Virus record (IMG/VR): IMGVR_UViG_3300032291_004401
Span: 1 to 27,659 of that record
Strand: one strand, 5' to 3'
DNA: 27,659 nucleotides
Origin: a virus
In this document: one piece after another, positions 7,201-15,364 of the stretch
Position numbering within the stretch: position 1 is the stretch's first letter
Layout: every line of letters starts with the position of its first letter
Position numbers and translations under genes: made by a program
The notes under the pieces: generated by a model
What the model was told of the DNA's origin: nothing
Seen by the model: the letters and a program-made list of their open reading frames with translations, nothing else
Databases searched by the model: none

Positions 7201-7920
7201 TCCCCAGCGCGATGTTGCTTGAGCCTCTGTACCTTGACCAGTAACCGCATTACACGAATAAAACATGCCTGTAGTTATTGTTGAGCCGCCACATGTCATG
7301 TCGCCGTTTCCAGTTGCATTATCTGGGTCAAACCCACGACCAAAATAAATGTCGCTAACAGCAGAGTCAGTCGTATTGGTGAGCGTCACGTCTGTATGTA
7401 GAGCCTGCCCTGCGGTTGGCACGCAGTATCTCTGGGAAATACTGACACCGTTATAAGGGCTTGCGCTATTCCATGAAACACACTGAGAAGAACCCGAGTT
7501 CTGGTCATCAGAAACTGCTCCAGAGACTCCAGTCTGACCATGGTCGTTTCTACCAAGGCTTGAACCAACCTTCACCTGCCAGCCCTCAAACGGAGAACCA
7601 GGGCAGAAATAGTCGCCGTCATCTGTTGTCGTTCCCCAGCCGTCCATTTCTCTGTCAACACGAAAACCCAAACATGAAGATGGGTTCTGGTGAAAGCCGG
7701 ATGGAACTCCTGTTGAACCAAATGCTCCGTTTGCACGTACGCCAACCTCGGCAAATTCTCCCTGCAAGTATCCTTGGCTGTTAGCTATCTGGGTGTTTGT
7801 TGTAAATGTTGCTTGGGCTGGACTGGAAACTGGGACAAAAGATCCTATCAAAAATAATGGAACAAAAATCCATGCGGCTTTGCGCGTAAAAGCATATTTC
7901 AATCTAGTAGTTATATTCAT
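4246..7920 (-). CDS. Large secreted surface protein with Fn3-like domains and seven 34-residue acidic repeats
   Basis: The protein has 1224 residues. A signal peptide (about 1-38, ending VSSPAQA) is followed by a domain to about 320 with GFHQNPSSCLGFRVD and CPGSPFEGW segments. Two Fn3-like domains share NP-K/N-GFS (about 326-525), and a third, more ordinary Fn3 domain follows. Next come a Thr-rich linker near 660, seven tandem 34-residue acidic repeats (749-986), a region with DVGSRRTLIAATTAVAGVV, a Gly/Ser-rich stretch (about 1088-1121) and a C terminus with hydrophobic segments (about 1174-1208). It should be exported and may be membrane-anchored. It resembles surface proteins I associate with planktonic Actinobacteria. 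Base composition looks richer in GC than its neighbours (29 of 60 at 5101-5160 against 15 of 60 at 9541-9600), suggesting acquisition from a host. Confidence 0.85.
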   Translation of the reverse strand: MNITTRLKYAFTRKAAWIFVPLFLIGSFVPVSSPAQATFTTNTQIANSQGYLQGEFAEVGVRANGAFGSTGVPSGFHQNPSSCLGFRVDREMDGWGTTTDDGDYFCPGSPFEGWQVKVGSSLGRNDHGQTGVSGAVSDDQNSGSSQCVSWNSASPYNGVSISQRYCVPTAGQALHTDVTLTNTTDSAVSDIYFGRGFDPDNATGNGDMTCGGSTITTGMFYSCNAVTGQGTEAQATSRWGNGSFIALQSFDARARVARQTGGFSSPDPADIWNAGNTLATSGTYLGNVGELGADAGLYVALQVPTLGAGASTSFRISYVLSAEGNNAPVLGAPVVSGIGQTSATVASTVNPKGFSTTATLVYSTDPDFGTSSSVSMGTFTGSDELAIDAEITGLDPSETYYAKIVATNETGTTESAVFDFGTLSATAPTISSEAPTVTVDDGPVTLTGTVNPNGFSATAVFQYSTTSDFSGTIVDVPVAGNLTGTSDTSVSTTVSDLTGSTTYYYRLKVTNASGTAYSPTVSFVPNDIPAPTAAYLNPVTNLTAVANADGSVDLDWDASAASNTAIYGYSVSFYDLTVIGGATSGGWGVWTNQGTNYSLSTGMFSGSNPVTTGYGPVRFGVKAGNQSCFSNAGVGSCVYGPEVTVDAIVLDPTTTSSTTTTTTSTTVAPVVVTPPNGTTVPLPQYPEPETESTTVPLPVETGTGIELPTETIPEYSEPIGIDPTETETVVVIIPPDDYTFTDIEDNEPITTVILDNILENTFTTDIEADEVGAVLDTLLGAELTNAQFDNVLEAVFTEDVSADVFTEALTTMLDAEITSAQLTAVLDSAFSEDTSAENMVSALVSIFDGPLSSGDLDTVMAAVFDEDISVADTMTVLGDLLETNLSMSETEAIFDSVFDSDLSDAETIDLIVDVLEDGLTAENLGAALGAVFDEEVSTEVLVETFTAVLGNELDAESVGVIVDVLESDTITNDQVSQVVDLITGQEGGIDPGQSAELSASPKVLESITPDQATEVFAALDVANVSPEQEAQLAEALTNAPDDIKDALEQEVDIYGEGFDDYVAVGSQVDVGSRRTLIAATTAVAGVVGAAATGGASGGSTGGSGGGSGGGSGGSGSTNTEGRSRREEEGQEAAGEIAGPEEDENGKFTRNSIFKYEEGTMERKFNLWGFIKKFAKETAGLSFTLAGSVVVFITLSGDTRKIAMIATGVALAVHYTHQMLQNDED
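4963..5676 (-). repeat. Seven tandem 102-base (34-residue) coding repeats
   Basis: Residues 749-986 of the large surface protein divide into exactly seven units of 34 residues without gaps, 714 bases in all. Each unit has two half-units of about 17 residues with the pattern L(T/S)-x6-VL-x2-VF-D/E-D then (I/V)S-A-x6-L-x2-LL-x2-E. The units are diverged at DNA level but keep length strictly. They are acidic and should form paired helices, as in a solenoid. I do not know a named family for them. Confidence 0.85.
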
Positions 7921-7942
7921 TTGCCCTCCGCAAATAATAGTA
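7919..7942 (-). promoter_or_regulatory. -10 box and hairpin presenting the ribosome-binding site of the surface-protein gene
   Basis: On the minus strand ATTTGC (7935-7930) and GCAAAT (7924-7919) form a 6-bp perfect inverted repeat with GGAGG in the 5-base loop. Adding one U-G and one U-A pair outward gives 8 pairs. The right arm contains the AT of the start codon. A TACTAT box (7942-7937), preceded by AT, predicts a start near 7930, at the end of the left arm, so local transcripts would lack the hairpin. Confidence 0.45.
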
Positions 7943-7966
7943 ATGACTAGATAATAAATATTTTGA

Positions 7967-10183
7967 TTAATCTATACCAAGAAGCCAAGAATTAAAAGCT
8001 TTCTTCTTTCCACTTTCCATATAAGAACTTAAATCAGTAAGTTCTTTTAGTGCTCTAGTTTCAGCTTGTGCTTGTGTTGGTTTAGTGTTAGTTTCGAAAG
8101 AAAAAACACCATACTTTTTGAACCAGTTAACCAACACATTAAAAGTTACATTAACGTCAACATCATGTTTCCAAGTATTTTCTGTGCTTACATTCCAAGG
8201 GTTCAACATAAAACCTTTCTGTGGCCAAGGTTTACTTAAGTCAGTCACTATAGACATTTGAGGTATGTATGGAAATTTGATACTTGCATTTTGCTTAACT
8301 AAATAATCAGGAGACAAACTGAATTTAGATTTCATCATCCAAACTTGGTTTGCTGGGATCCTTGCCCAGTCTGCTAGATAAGAAGACGCATTTATCTTAT
8401 CCGCTATGTCATATACATCTTGTCCTGCTGCGTTTTTTCTTAATACTGGATGATTTGCCTCGATTAATGCTATTGCTGATTTTTGAGCAGCGGGCGAAGA
8501 ACTAGAGCCCTTAGCTTTAATTTCTTTTATAATATTTTCATCTTTGATGAAAGCTTCCCACGCATATTTTTTGTTATTTTTTGTAAGGTCTGGTTCTCCA
8601 TTTGCGTTATAAGGAACTGACCAAAGAAGTGACGAACCAAGCCAACCATTTTTTTTATCAAAACTATCATTATAGTTTCCTTCTGGTTTGCATCTTAATT
8701 GAAAAAACCCCATATGCTCAGACCCATTGGCTACACCTATACCTATTTGGTTGTAAGTATAATTCCCTTCTCGAGAAGAAATTCCCGTAAGAACAGCAGC
8801 TACCGCAAAAGAAAAATTCCCAACCAATGGATGGATCATCATTTCAAAATATTCATCGTAAGTTAAATAACCACCTCTATTGGCTTCAGATGAACCCTTG
8901 TATGGTTGAGCCATTGTAAATATTTTAGGAGAAAGACCGTCTAATTTTTTGAGGCTAGGAAGCACCGTAAATTTACTGCTAGTTACTGTTGCTTGTCTGC
9001 CAAAAGCACCACCTCCTGTTTGAAGTGGCGTTGAACTTTTACGTGCAGGAGCATCAAAGTTTGTAGAAAAATATTTTGAATTAAGAGGAGTTGTTGACCC
9101 TACTTCTGGACTAATACGTTCTTTAAATTCTTTTGGAAAAATATCTGCTGGAACTAGTGGGTTAAATATACTTCCTGTAGTTAAAAGTTTAAAAATAAGA
9201 TTTAAATTTTTTACAGTTACTGCCTTATCAATTGCATCAAGTTGATATGCCGGTCCTCTCAAACCAGAAAGATCAGCAAATACATCTAATTTTGTTCTTG
9301 TATCTTCTGCCCCGAAAAGTTCATGTCTTTTAAAAAGTATCTCTGCAGCGAGGTCAACCGATACTTGTAATGCTCGTTCAAAAGATCCAAGAAAATTATT
9401 AGATACTGAACTTGATGAATTTGATGAATAAAAATTTGGAGTAGCTGAATCATTATTTTTATTAACAATAATTTGTTTTACCGGAAGACTAGTTAAGGCC
9501 GGCGTTGAACTTACTTTTTTTGTCGCGCTAACTATGTTTGGATTAACTTTATTTAAAACTGGTTTAATAGCTGAAGATTTTTTGAGATCTTCCATTTTAC
9601 TTATAACCAAGGGGGTAGCAAAAGCTACTATGTAATATGTTATGTGCCATTGATCATCAAACAATCGTTCTCTTGACCAGCCATAGTTCAACATATTATT
9701 AGCCATCCAATCGATAGCTTTTTTATTTTTAAAAATATCGTTATGCAAATCTACAGATATGCCCCAACCATGATTCGACATCCCGGGTGTCGCCATAGGT
9801 GGATCTCCAGCTTTAGAATATTCTCTTTTTTTATACCACCATTTTCCGCTGTCATTAGGGTGTAAAGAATTTGGCCACCAATACTTTATATAATCATTAC
9901 CAACAAAACTCCCACCATATGCAGAAGAAGATCGGCTGACACCATCTTCAAGTACAGGGTTAGCCGCCACTGTCGGGAACTCATGGTTGTTAATAAATAG
10001 TTTTCCGTTACGCCTCCATTCAGGTTTATCGGCGAAATACGCTGGGTATCTTCTATCGTATTTTCTAGACCACGGAGTTGGTGAATACTTTTGTTTAAAG
10101 TTTTTTACTGCGTTGTTTAAATCTCTAAAAGCTGAAGTGACTCTTAGTTTATATTTTGTTGCGGCATAAAGGTCATCTGCCAT
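7967..10183 (-). CDS. Tail-associated bifunctional lysin: M15 peptidase plus lysozyme-like domain
   Basis: I chose the ATG at 10183 (738 residues): it overlaps the stop of the preceding small gene by 11 bases, while the frame extends only to an unsupported TTG at 10240. The N-terminal domain carries the M15/VanY zinc motif S136-N-H138-x6-D145 and D177-Q-W-H180, with Asp where VanY enzymes have the catalytic Glu. A long linker follows. The second domain (about 446-680) has ISSRE472-GNYTY then MGFFQL, like the catalytic Glu and GxFQ motifs of lysozyme-like transglycosylases. No signal peptide is present. Its position after the fibre gene suggests a virion enzyme that cuts peptide and glycan bonds of peptidoglycan during entry. 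Confidence 0.78.
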   Translation of the reverse strand: MADDLYAATKYKLRVTSAFRDLNNAVKNFKQKYSPTPWSRKYDRRYPAYFADKPEWRRNGKLFINNHEFPTVAANPVLEDGVSRSSSAYGGSFVGNDYIKYWWPNSLHPNDSGKWWYKKREYSKAGDPPMATPGMSNHGWGISVDLHNDIFKNKKAIDWMANNMLNYGWSRERLFDDQWHITYYIVAFATPLVISKMEDLKKSSAIKPVLNKVNPNIVSATKKVSSTPALTSLPVKQIIVNKNNDSATPNFYSSNSSSSVSNNFLGSFERALQVSVDLAAEILFKRHELFGAEDTRTKLDVFADLSGLRGPAYQLDAIDKAVTVKNLNLIFKLLTTGSIFNPLVPADIFPKEFKERISPEVGSTTPLNSKYFSTNFDAPARKSSTPLQTGGGAFGRQATVTSSKFTVLPSLKKLDGLSPKIFTMAQPYKGSSEANRGGYLTYDEYFEMMIHPLVGNFSFAVAAVLTGISSREGNYTYNQIGIGVANGSEHMGFFQLRCKPEGNYNDSFDKKNGWLGSSLLWSVPYNANGEPDLTKNNKKYAWEAFIKDENIIKEIKAKGSSSSPAAQKSAIALIEANHPVLRKNAAGQDVYDIADKINASSYLADWARIPANQVWMMKSKFSLSPDYLVKQNASIKFPYIPQMSIVTDLSKPWPQKGFMLNPWNVSTENTWKHDVDVNVTFNVLVNWFKKYGVFSFETNTKPTQAQAETRALKELTDLSSYMESGKKKAFNSWLLGID

Positions 10184-10388
10184 TATTTTGAAAGATATTG
10201 CAGCTGTTCCGAGAGAGTTTAAAATTTTCTCCAAGACCAAAGCTTTGAAGGGTTGAGCTAAAGTGGGAAGCTACCCCATTTTCATTAGGTACGTATAGAC
10301 CAGAACTCTTATCGTAATGAGTCCATGTTTCAAATGGGTCTCTACTTAGTTCCCTTATTGGCCAATCATTTCTTGTTTTTAAACTCAT
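10173..10388 (-). CDS. Small protein between fibre and tail lysin
   Basis: This 71-residue protein starts at an ATG that overlaps the fibre stop (ATGA), and its stop lies just after the lysin start. The sequence is soluble, with several aromatic residues early on (DWPIRELSRDPFETWTHYDK) and no membrane segment. Coupling on both sides points to a structural or chaperone role in the tail module. Fusion to the lysin by a +1 frameshift was considered, but ordinary overlap explains the arrangement. I do not recognise it. Confidence 0.6.
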   Translation of the reverse strand: MSLKTRNDWPIRELSRDPFETWTHYDKSSGLYVPNENGVASHFSSTLQSFGLGENFKLSRNSCNIFQNNGR

Positions 10389-13300
10389 TGTGATTTATAC
10401 ACTCCTCTTGCGCCATCTAAGCTAAAACCTATCGGTGTTATAAATTTAGCTGAAGCTTTTCTTTCTTTAACATTTGTTTTTTCTGATTCAGGGCCAGAGT
10501 ATCTAACATAATTTCTTGTAGCATCAATATTGAGATAGTCTGACGGAACAAAAATTTTACCTAAAGGATATGTTCTTCTTAAAGTTTTATTCCAGACCAT
10601 TCCATACCACCAGTTGCCATTTATTATAAATGTATTTGGATTATCAAAGATTGCAGCTTGAGTAATGTTTAGTGTTGCAGAAGCTATTTGGAACCACTCT
10701 AAACCATTCCACATATATATTTTATCTGTATCAGTTTCATATATTGTTTCAGAAAATCCTGGTGCCACAGGTCTTTCCGTAGACAAACACTTGTATGTAA
10801 CATTATATTCTTGTGTTTGCGATTCCGACAAAGAAACTCTGAATTCAAAAGAGTCACCATTTCTCCAAATTAATTTGTTCCTCAAAGATAAACCAGGACC
10901 ATGATCCGTCACCCTATTCTCACACGGCGCTTGCCTGTATCTATCGACTGCTAGTTCAGGAATAGATTTCATTCCACCATACATAGAAAAGAAACACACC
11001 GCCAAAGAATCTGTTTCTCCAGTGCACTTAGGTGCGTCCCTCTCTAAACCTATTTTTCCGATATTCTTTACCAATCCCGCATCATCTGATATATTAAATT
11101 CTAAAATCCAAGAAGTGTGTGAAGCTATTTGAGATATAATTAAATCTTGTTTTAATGATTTAAATTTTGTTCCAGCAAACTCAGCGTCGCGTGCCCATAG
11201 ACCGTCGTTAGATTGAAGTGTTGTTTCATTCTTCACTGGATCATTAATAACTATTACGCCATCAGTAGGTGGTTGAACAGTTTCATTAGGTGGAGTTACC
11301 TCTGGGTTTCCAGGAATTACTGGAGCTGGCTTTGGCGGCGTGACTCCTGGAGTTGGATTTGGGTTTACTGGTTTAGGTTTTGTTGGCTTAGGTTTTGGAG
11401 CCGGCGTTGGAGAAGGTGCTGGAGCCACTGGAGCTACTGGCGTATTTGGATCAGGTATAGTTGTGAACGTTATGCTATCCCACTTACCTGCGTTACCAGA
11501 CCAAGATTTGCCGGCAGATGACTTAAGAACATGGGCCCCAATCATGACACTTATATCTGTGTTATAAGGCAAAACATTTTTAGGCGTAATAGTTATACTG
11601 TTGTAGTCCAAGAAAGAAACTTCAGAACTAAATATATCTATTTTAGCTAAAGCTTTAGAAGTATTTTTTTTGTAGAAGAAAATAGATCCAGTATTTCTTA
11701 CCATAGACAAGTCAAAATTTAGTGTTAACTTAACATCTATGTTAACTTTTTGATTATCATTTTCAGGGGTTAATGAAGTAACTGAATATGATATGAATTT
11801 TGGCTCAGGAACTGTTGGACCTAAAGGAATAGTAGTCGTAGGAGGCGCAACACCATCTCTTTGATCTGGAAGAGTTATCTTAGGAACGGGGACTGTTGTG
11901 ACCGGCACTGTTGTCACAATCGTACTTGACGGTGATCCGTTAGCAGGAGCTGTAGTAGTGGAAGGTGTGACCACTGTTGTGGTCGTAACTCCATTAGCAA
12001 CAACAGTTGTTGTAGTAGAAGTGCCATTTGGAGCAACTGTTGTAGATGTACTTGGGACGTAAGGTGGTAGCACTGGAATTTTTGGCGGAAAAACAATAGT
12101 TGTAGTAGTTATAGAACCATTTGGATTCTTGACTATAGTTGTTGTAGACTGTTGTGCTGGCAGAGTTGTTGTAGTAGTTGCCCTGGGTGTCGTCGTGCTT
12201 GTTGTAGTGGTTGCTATCGGTCTTGGAGCGCCAATGCCAGCTGCTCCAGCTCCAGGCCTTGCGCCCGGTGCAGCTGGTATGTATGTTGTTACAGTTGTTG
12301 TAGATGATGGCAACGAAGTAGTAGTCGTCCCAATCGGCACTGTAGTTGGAGTTGTTGAAGAAGTAGGCGGAATATTAATAGGTGCAGTCGGGATCTTCGT
12401 AATTAAACCATCTACGATACCAACATAATTTGGTGGGTGTATACCATCGTAAGGAGCATCAAAATCACCAACAAATATATAACCATATTTTTTGCAAAGC
12501 ATTTCTAATTTAAGATTAAAATATGTTCCAGGATACTTATCATTCAATTGTTTAGATATTCCTATAACATAAACTAAAGCAATTTTTTTTCTATCTGTAA
12601 AAGGTTTTATATCGTCAAATTGCAATTTTGCATCACTTAACGCGCCGCTCACATCACTAGCTTGTTTTATTTGGTTTGATGCTCCAGTAGATAGCCATAA
12701 TATTCTATTGTTTAATTGCTTGTCTTTCTGATCTATGTATGTAAGAACACGATATATTCTGTTCCCAACTTCATACATATTATCCCCACTTTTATGATGA
12801 TACCCATCCCAAGCACAAAAATAGCTTCTTAAATCCCCAGGAAACAAGGTTTCATCTTCACAAGCATAAATATTCTTTTCACCATTGCTGTAAAGAAAAA
12901 CGTTTGGCACGACTTGTGAAGTTTCCACTCCTGGATTCAAAAAATCATATCTATCAGACAATCCTTTTGCGATGCTATCTCCAACTATAATCGGAACCTT
13001 GTTAGTTATAGTTGTTACGTTTGGTCGAGTTATTGTTGTTGTCGGAGACAGATCATCTCTTTGATCTGGATAAACTATTTTAGGAGCGACAGTTGTAGTG
13101 GTAGACTTTGGCGCAACAGTTGTTGTTGTTGACTTTTTGGGTATAGTTGTTGTGGTAGTTGCTTTAGGTATTGTTGTGCTAGTTGTGGGTTTTGCCGGGA
13201 TAGTGGTTGTTGGCGCAGAAGGAACAGTTGTTGTTACTGGAATATCTTTTCTTATATTTGAATTTCTTAATATTTCATCTATTTTTGCTCTTTCTTTTGT

Positions 13301-15295
13301 AACACCAGAACTTAAAAAACCTCCAACTTTTCCCGCATCGTCTCCTAACACTGGCACCCAGGTTGGTAGACTGTCTGGCAAAAAATTTTTTAACATAGTA
13401 GTTCTAGTGTCTAAAATTGTTTCGGTACCAGGAATAAACATTATGTTAAATGGAGAAATGGTTGTAACTGAAAGTTTTACTGGATAAACTTTGTTGTCTA
13501 ATCTAGTAACACGAGCCCAATAATTTGCCGGCTTATTATCTGGAGTTGCCGTTCCTAAAGGCCATTTCTCGACCTTTTTAAATACGTCAACAGTATTTTT
13601 AGTTCTGCTCGCTACGGGATTAAACGGGAAGGTAGAACCTGGATTAATTGAATAATAAGAATTATTGAATGTAAACTCTCTAGTCTCAAGTTTGTTGTAT
13701 ACATAATCTAGGTCATTTAAAATTACAATTTTTCCGTTTTTCATTACATCAGCCAAAGGGCCAGGTGCTGGTTTAAGACTATATTTATATAATGAATCTT
13801 TTTGAAATACCGTTAATCTAGATGTATTCAACATTCTTCCATTAAGTTTATCTAACAATGGAACAAAATTTTTCTCTACATAATTTTTGTATTCTGGCGA
13901 ATAGTATATCACAGAATCGTAAGGGGCCTCAGAGTACTTAAGTATCCCTAATGGGTTGCTTGATATCTTGCCCGAGCCATATTCCATTAAATCTGAATAG
14001 TTTATTGATTTAACATTTTGAAATTTTTCTACTACTATATGACGTTCAGAAGTCTTCTCGTGCGCAACAATATTGTTTTTCATCTGTTCTGGGTAAAGTG
14101 TATTTTTGTTTTTACTTAAAATTTCTTTTCTAAAACCCCATACGTAATTATAGTATCTAATGATCTCGTCAACAATGGGCTGTTCGCCAATAGTATCTTG
14201 TTCCACAATTCTTTTTTTTGTAAGAATAGCTGGACCCCTTATCCCAATATAATTTAATGTATCTGCTATTATTCCGCCGTAACCTCCCAAGTCCGTAGGA
14301 TTGACTACTAACACAGTTGGTCCATTAATTTTAGGTATAATATTATTATCCCAAGGAGAAGATCCAATTGGTTTAACTGGCGTAACTGTAGTGGTCTTTG
14401 TTATCGGCTCTACAACAGTTTCCCAGTAGCCACCACTTCCACCTGGAATTATTGAGGGAATTTCAACATTTTTGCCAGATTCATCAACACCAGTTATTGT
14501 GTTACCCCCCCCGTTCCCTGGGTCTGGGACCCATACTCTTTTTGGCGTGGTAGTAGGTACGGTTTTTGGCACAGTTGTTGGCACAGGCTTAAATTCATCT
14601 ACTTCTTCCGTTGTTCTATCTGTGTATTTACTTGGCTTAGTTTTTGCTGCGTAATAAACTAATGTATTTTGAAAATCTGGATCAGTTTTAGGCATATCGC
14701 TACACCAGCTCCACCCATAGCTTGCGCCATTAGTTTTAATGAAATTAATTATTTTATCATTATTGTTTTTTATCTGGATGCAAAGACCAGTGCCAAAAAT
14801 ATTAAACCCAGGAAGGGGGTTGTACTTTATTATAGTTGTTGGGTACCACTTCACCCCAGCATAAATTCTTCCGTTTTTTACTTCTGGAATACCAGAAGCT
14901 TTAGAAACATTAGTCGGAGTCTTGCTGTTTATTGCTTTAAATTCTTTTTCTTGAACAGATAAAGTTTTATATACAGTTGTATATTCTATTTTTATCCCTT
15001 GTTTTTTTGCAGCTTGCACCATGTCGTCCAGTGTCCACGCTGGTGCGAAAGGAAGCTTAATAGATGATTTATAAAAATCTTTTTCCGGCAATGTTCCGTT
15101 ATATGCGCCATAACTTTTTGCTTCAGTGGTATAAAGATACCTTAATATTTTGCCAAAATATATAATTTTTGGTCGTGACGTAAGTTGCGGTACTATAGGG
15201 ATAGCAGTTGCATCAAACCCCCCCTGATCGCCAGGCAGCTTATACTGAAGCGGGTTAGCCGGCAAACTATTTACATCTACTCTTGTTACACCCAT
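10385..15295 (-). CDS. Giant modular tail fibre or baseplate protein with an SGNH hydrolase domain
   Basis: The protein has 1636 residues and no signal peptide. The N-terminal 750 residues are of unknown fold, broken by Thr/Pro-rich linkers. An SGNH/GDSL hydrolase domain follows, with G772-D-S774 as nucleophile block and D950-G-I-H953 as the catalytic Asp-His pair; such domains deacetylate or de-esterify surface sugars. Next come Thr-rich linkers, an SbsA-type Ig-like domain (about 1162-1279), a Pro-rich stalk (about 1285-1400) and a C-terminal part with an ETIYETDTDKIYMWNG motif (about 1510-1535) typical of phage fibre stalks. The ATG follows AAGG. It most likely binds and modifies the host surface glycan. 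Confidence 0.8.
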   Translation of the reverse strand: MGVTRVDVNSLPANPLQYKLPGDQGGFDATAIPIVPQLTSRPKIIYFGKILRYLYTTEAKSYGAYNGTLPEKDFYKSSIKLPFAPAWTLDDMVQAAKKQGIKIEYTTVYKTLSVQEKEFKAINSKTPTNVSKASGIPEVKNGRIYAGVKWYPTTIIKYNPLPGFNIFGTGLCIQIKNNNDKIINFIKTNGASYGWSWCSDMPKTDPDFQNTLVYYAAKTKPSKYTDRTTEEVDEFKPVPTTVPKTVPTTTPKRVWVPDPGNGGGNTITGVDESGKNVEIPSIIPGGSGGYWETVVEPITKTTTVTPVKPIGSSPWDNNIIPKINGPTVLVVNPTDLGGYGGIIADTLNYIGIRGPAILTKKRIVEQDTIGEQPIVDEIIRYYNYVWGFRKEILSKNKNTLYPEQMKNNIVAHEKTSERHIVVEKFQNVKSINYSDLMEYGSGKISSNPLGILKYSEAPYDSVIYYSPEYKNYVEKNFVPLLDKLNGRMLNTSRLTVFQKDSLYKYSLKPAPGPLADVMKNGKIVILNDLDYVYNKLETREFTFNNSYYSINPGSTFPFNPVASRTKNTVDVFKKVEKWPLGTATPDNKPANYWARVTRLDNKVYPVKLSVTTISPFNIMFIPGTETILDTRTTMLKNFLPDSLPTWVPVLGDDAGKVGGFLSSGVTKERAKIDEILRNSNIRKDIPVTTTVPSAPTTTIPAKPTTSTTIPKATTTTTIPKKSTTTTVAPKSTTTTVAPKIVYPDQRDDLSPTTTITRPNVTTITNKVPIIVGDSIAKGLSDRYDFLNPGVETSQVVPNVFLYSNGEKNIYACEDETLFPGDLRSYFCAWDGYHHKSGDNMYEVGNRIYRVLTYIDQKDKQLNNRILWLSTGASNQIKQASDVSGALSDAKLQFDDIKPFTDRKKIALVYVIGISKQLNDKYPGTYFNLKLEMLCKKYGYIFVGDFDAPYDGIHPPNYVGIVDGLITKIPTAPINIPPTSSTTPTTVPIGTTTTSLPSSTTTVTTYIPAAPGARPGAGAAGIGAPRPIATTTTSTTTPRATTTTTLPAQQSTTTIVKNPNGSITTTTIVFPPKIPVLPPYVPSTSTTVAPNGTSTTTTVVANGVTTTTVVTPSTTTAPANGSPSSTIVTTVPVTTVPVPKITLPDQRDGVAPPTTTIPLGPTVPEPKFISYSVTSLTPENDNQKVNIDVKLTLNFDLSMVRNTGSIFFYKKNTSKALAKIDIFSSEVSFLDYNSITITPKNVLPYNTDISVMIGAHVLKSSAGKSWSGNAGKWDSITFTTIPDPNTPVAPVAPAPSPTPAPKPKPTKPKPVNPNPTPGVTPPKPAPVIPGNPEVTPPNETVQPPTDGVIVINDPVKNETTLQSNDGLWARDAEFAGTKFKSLKQDLIISQIASHTSWILEFNISDDAGLVKNIGKIGLERDAPKCTGETDSLAVCFFSMYGGMKSIPELAVDRYRQAPCENRVTDHGPGLSLRNKLIWRNGDSFEFRVSLSESQTQEYNVTYKCLSTERPVAPGFSETIYETDTDKIYMWNGLEWFQIASATLNITQAAIFDNPNTFIINGNWWYGMVWNKTLRRTYPLGKIFVPSDYLNIDATRNYVRYSGPESEKTNVKERKASAKFITPIGFSLDGARGVYKSQ
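11850..13075 (-). repeat. Duplicated PDQRD linker pair flanking the SGNH domain
   Basis: The motif PDQRD followed within a few residues by PTTTI occurs at fibre residues 743-747 (13055-13069) and again at 1143-1147 (11855-11869), exactly 400 residues apart. The DNA around both copies is alike (shared CATCTCTTTGATCTGGA). Thr-rich linkers surround both. The SGNH domain lies between them, so the pair looks like a duplicated seam at which a domain was inserted or exchanged. Confidence 0.7.
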
Positions 15296-15319
15296 AGAAA
15301 ATAAACCTTAATTTAATAG

Positions 15320-15364
15320 TTTAGATATACTAATAGTAACTAAGAGAAGCTTATGCTATCTAAA
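15320..15364 (-). promoter_or_regulatory. Candidate promoter of the fibre gene within an inverted repeat
   Basis: On the minus strand TTTAGATA (15364-15357) and TATCTAAA (15327-15320) form a perfect 8-bp inverted repeat enclosing a TACTAT -10 candidate (15338-15333). The predicted start is near 15326. The left arm overlaps the stop codon of the GT17 gene. Unlike the other dyads, the right arm ends about 12 bases before the AAGG ribosome-binding site, so masking would be weak. It may instead be an operator or part of a weak terminator. Confidence 0.35.

Noticed and set aside
10173-10240. Programmed +1 frameshift joining the 71-residue protein to the tail lysin
   Set aside because: The lysin has an ATG 11 bases before the end of the upstream frame, giving an ordinary coupled overlap. 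The only sequence resembling a slippery site would shift in the wrong direction.
11213-13487. Plus-strand frames rich in Val, Gly or Trp opposite the fibre gene
   Set aside because: They are antisense shadows of the Thr/Pro-rich linkers; poly-Val is the complement of Thr-type codons.
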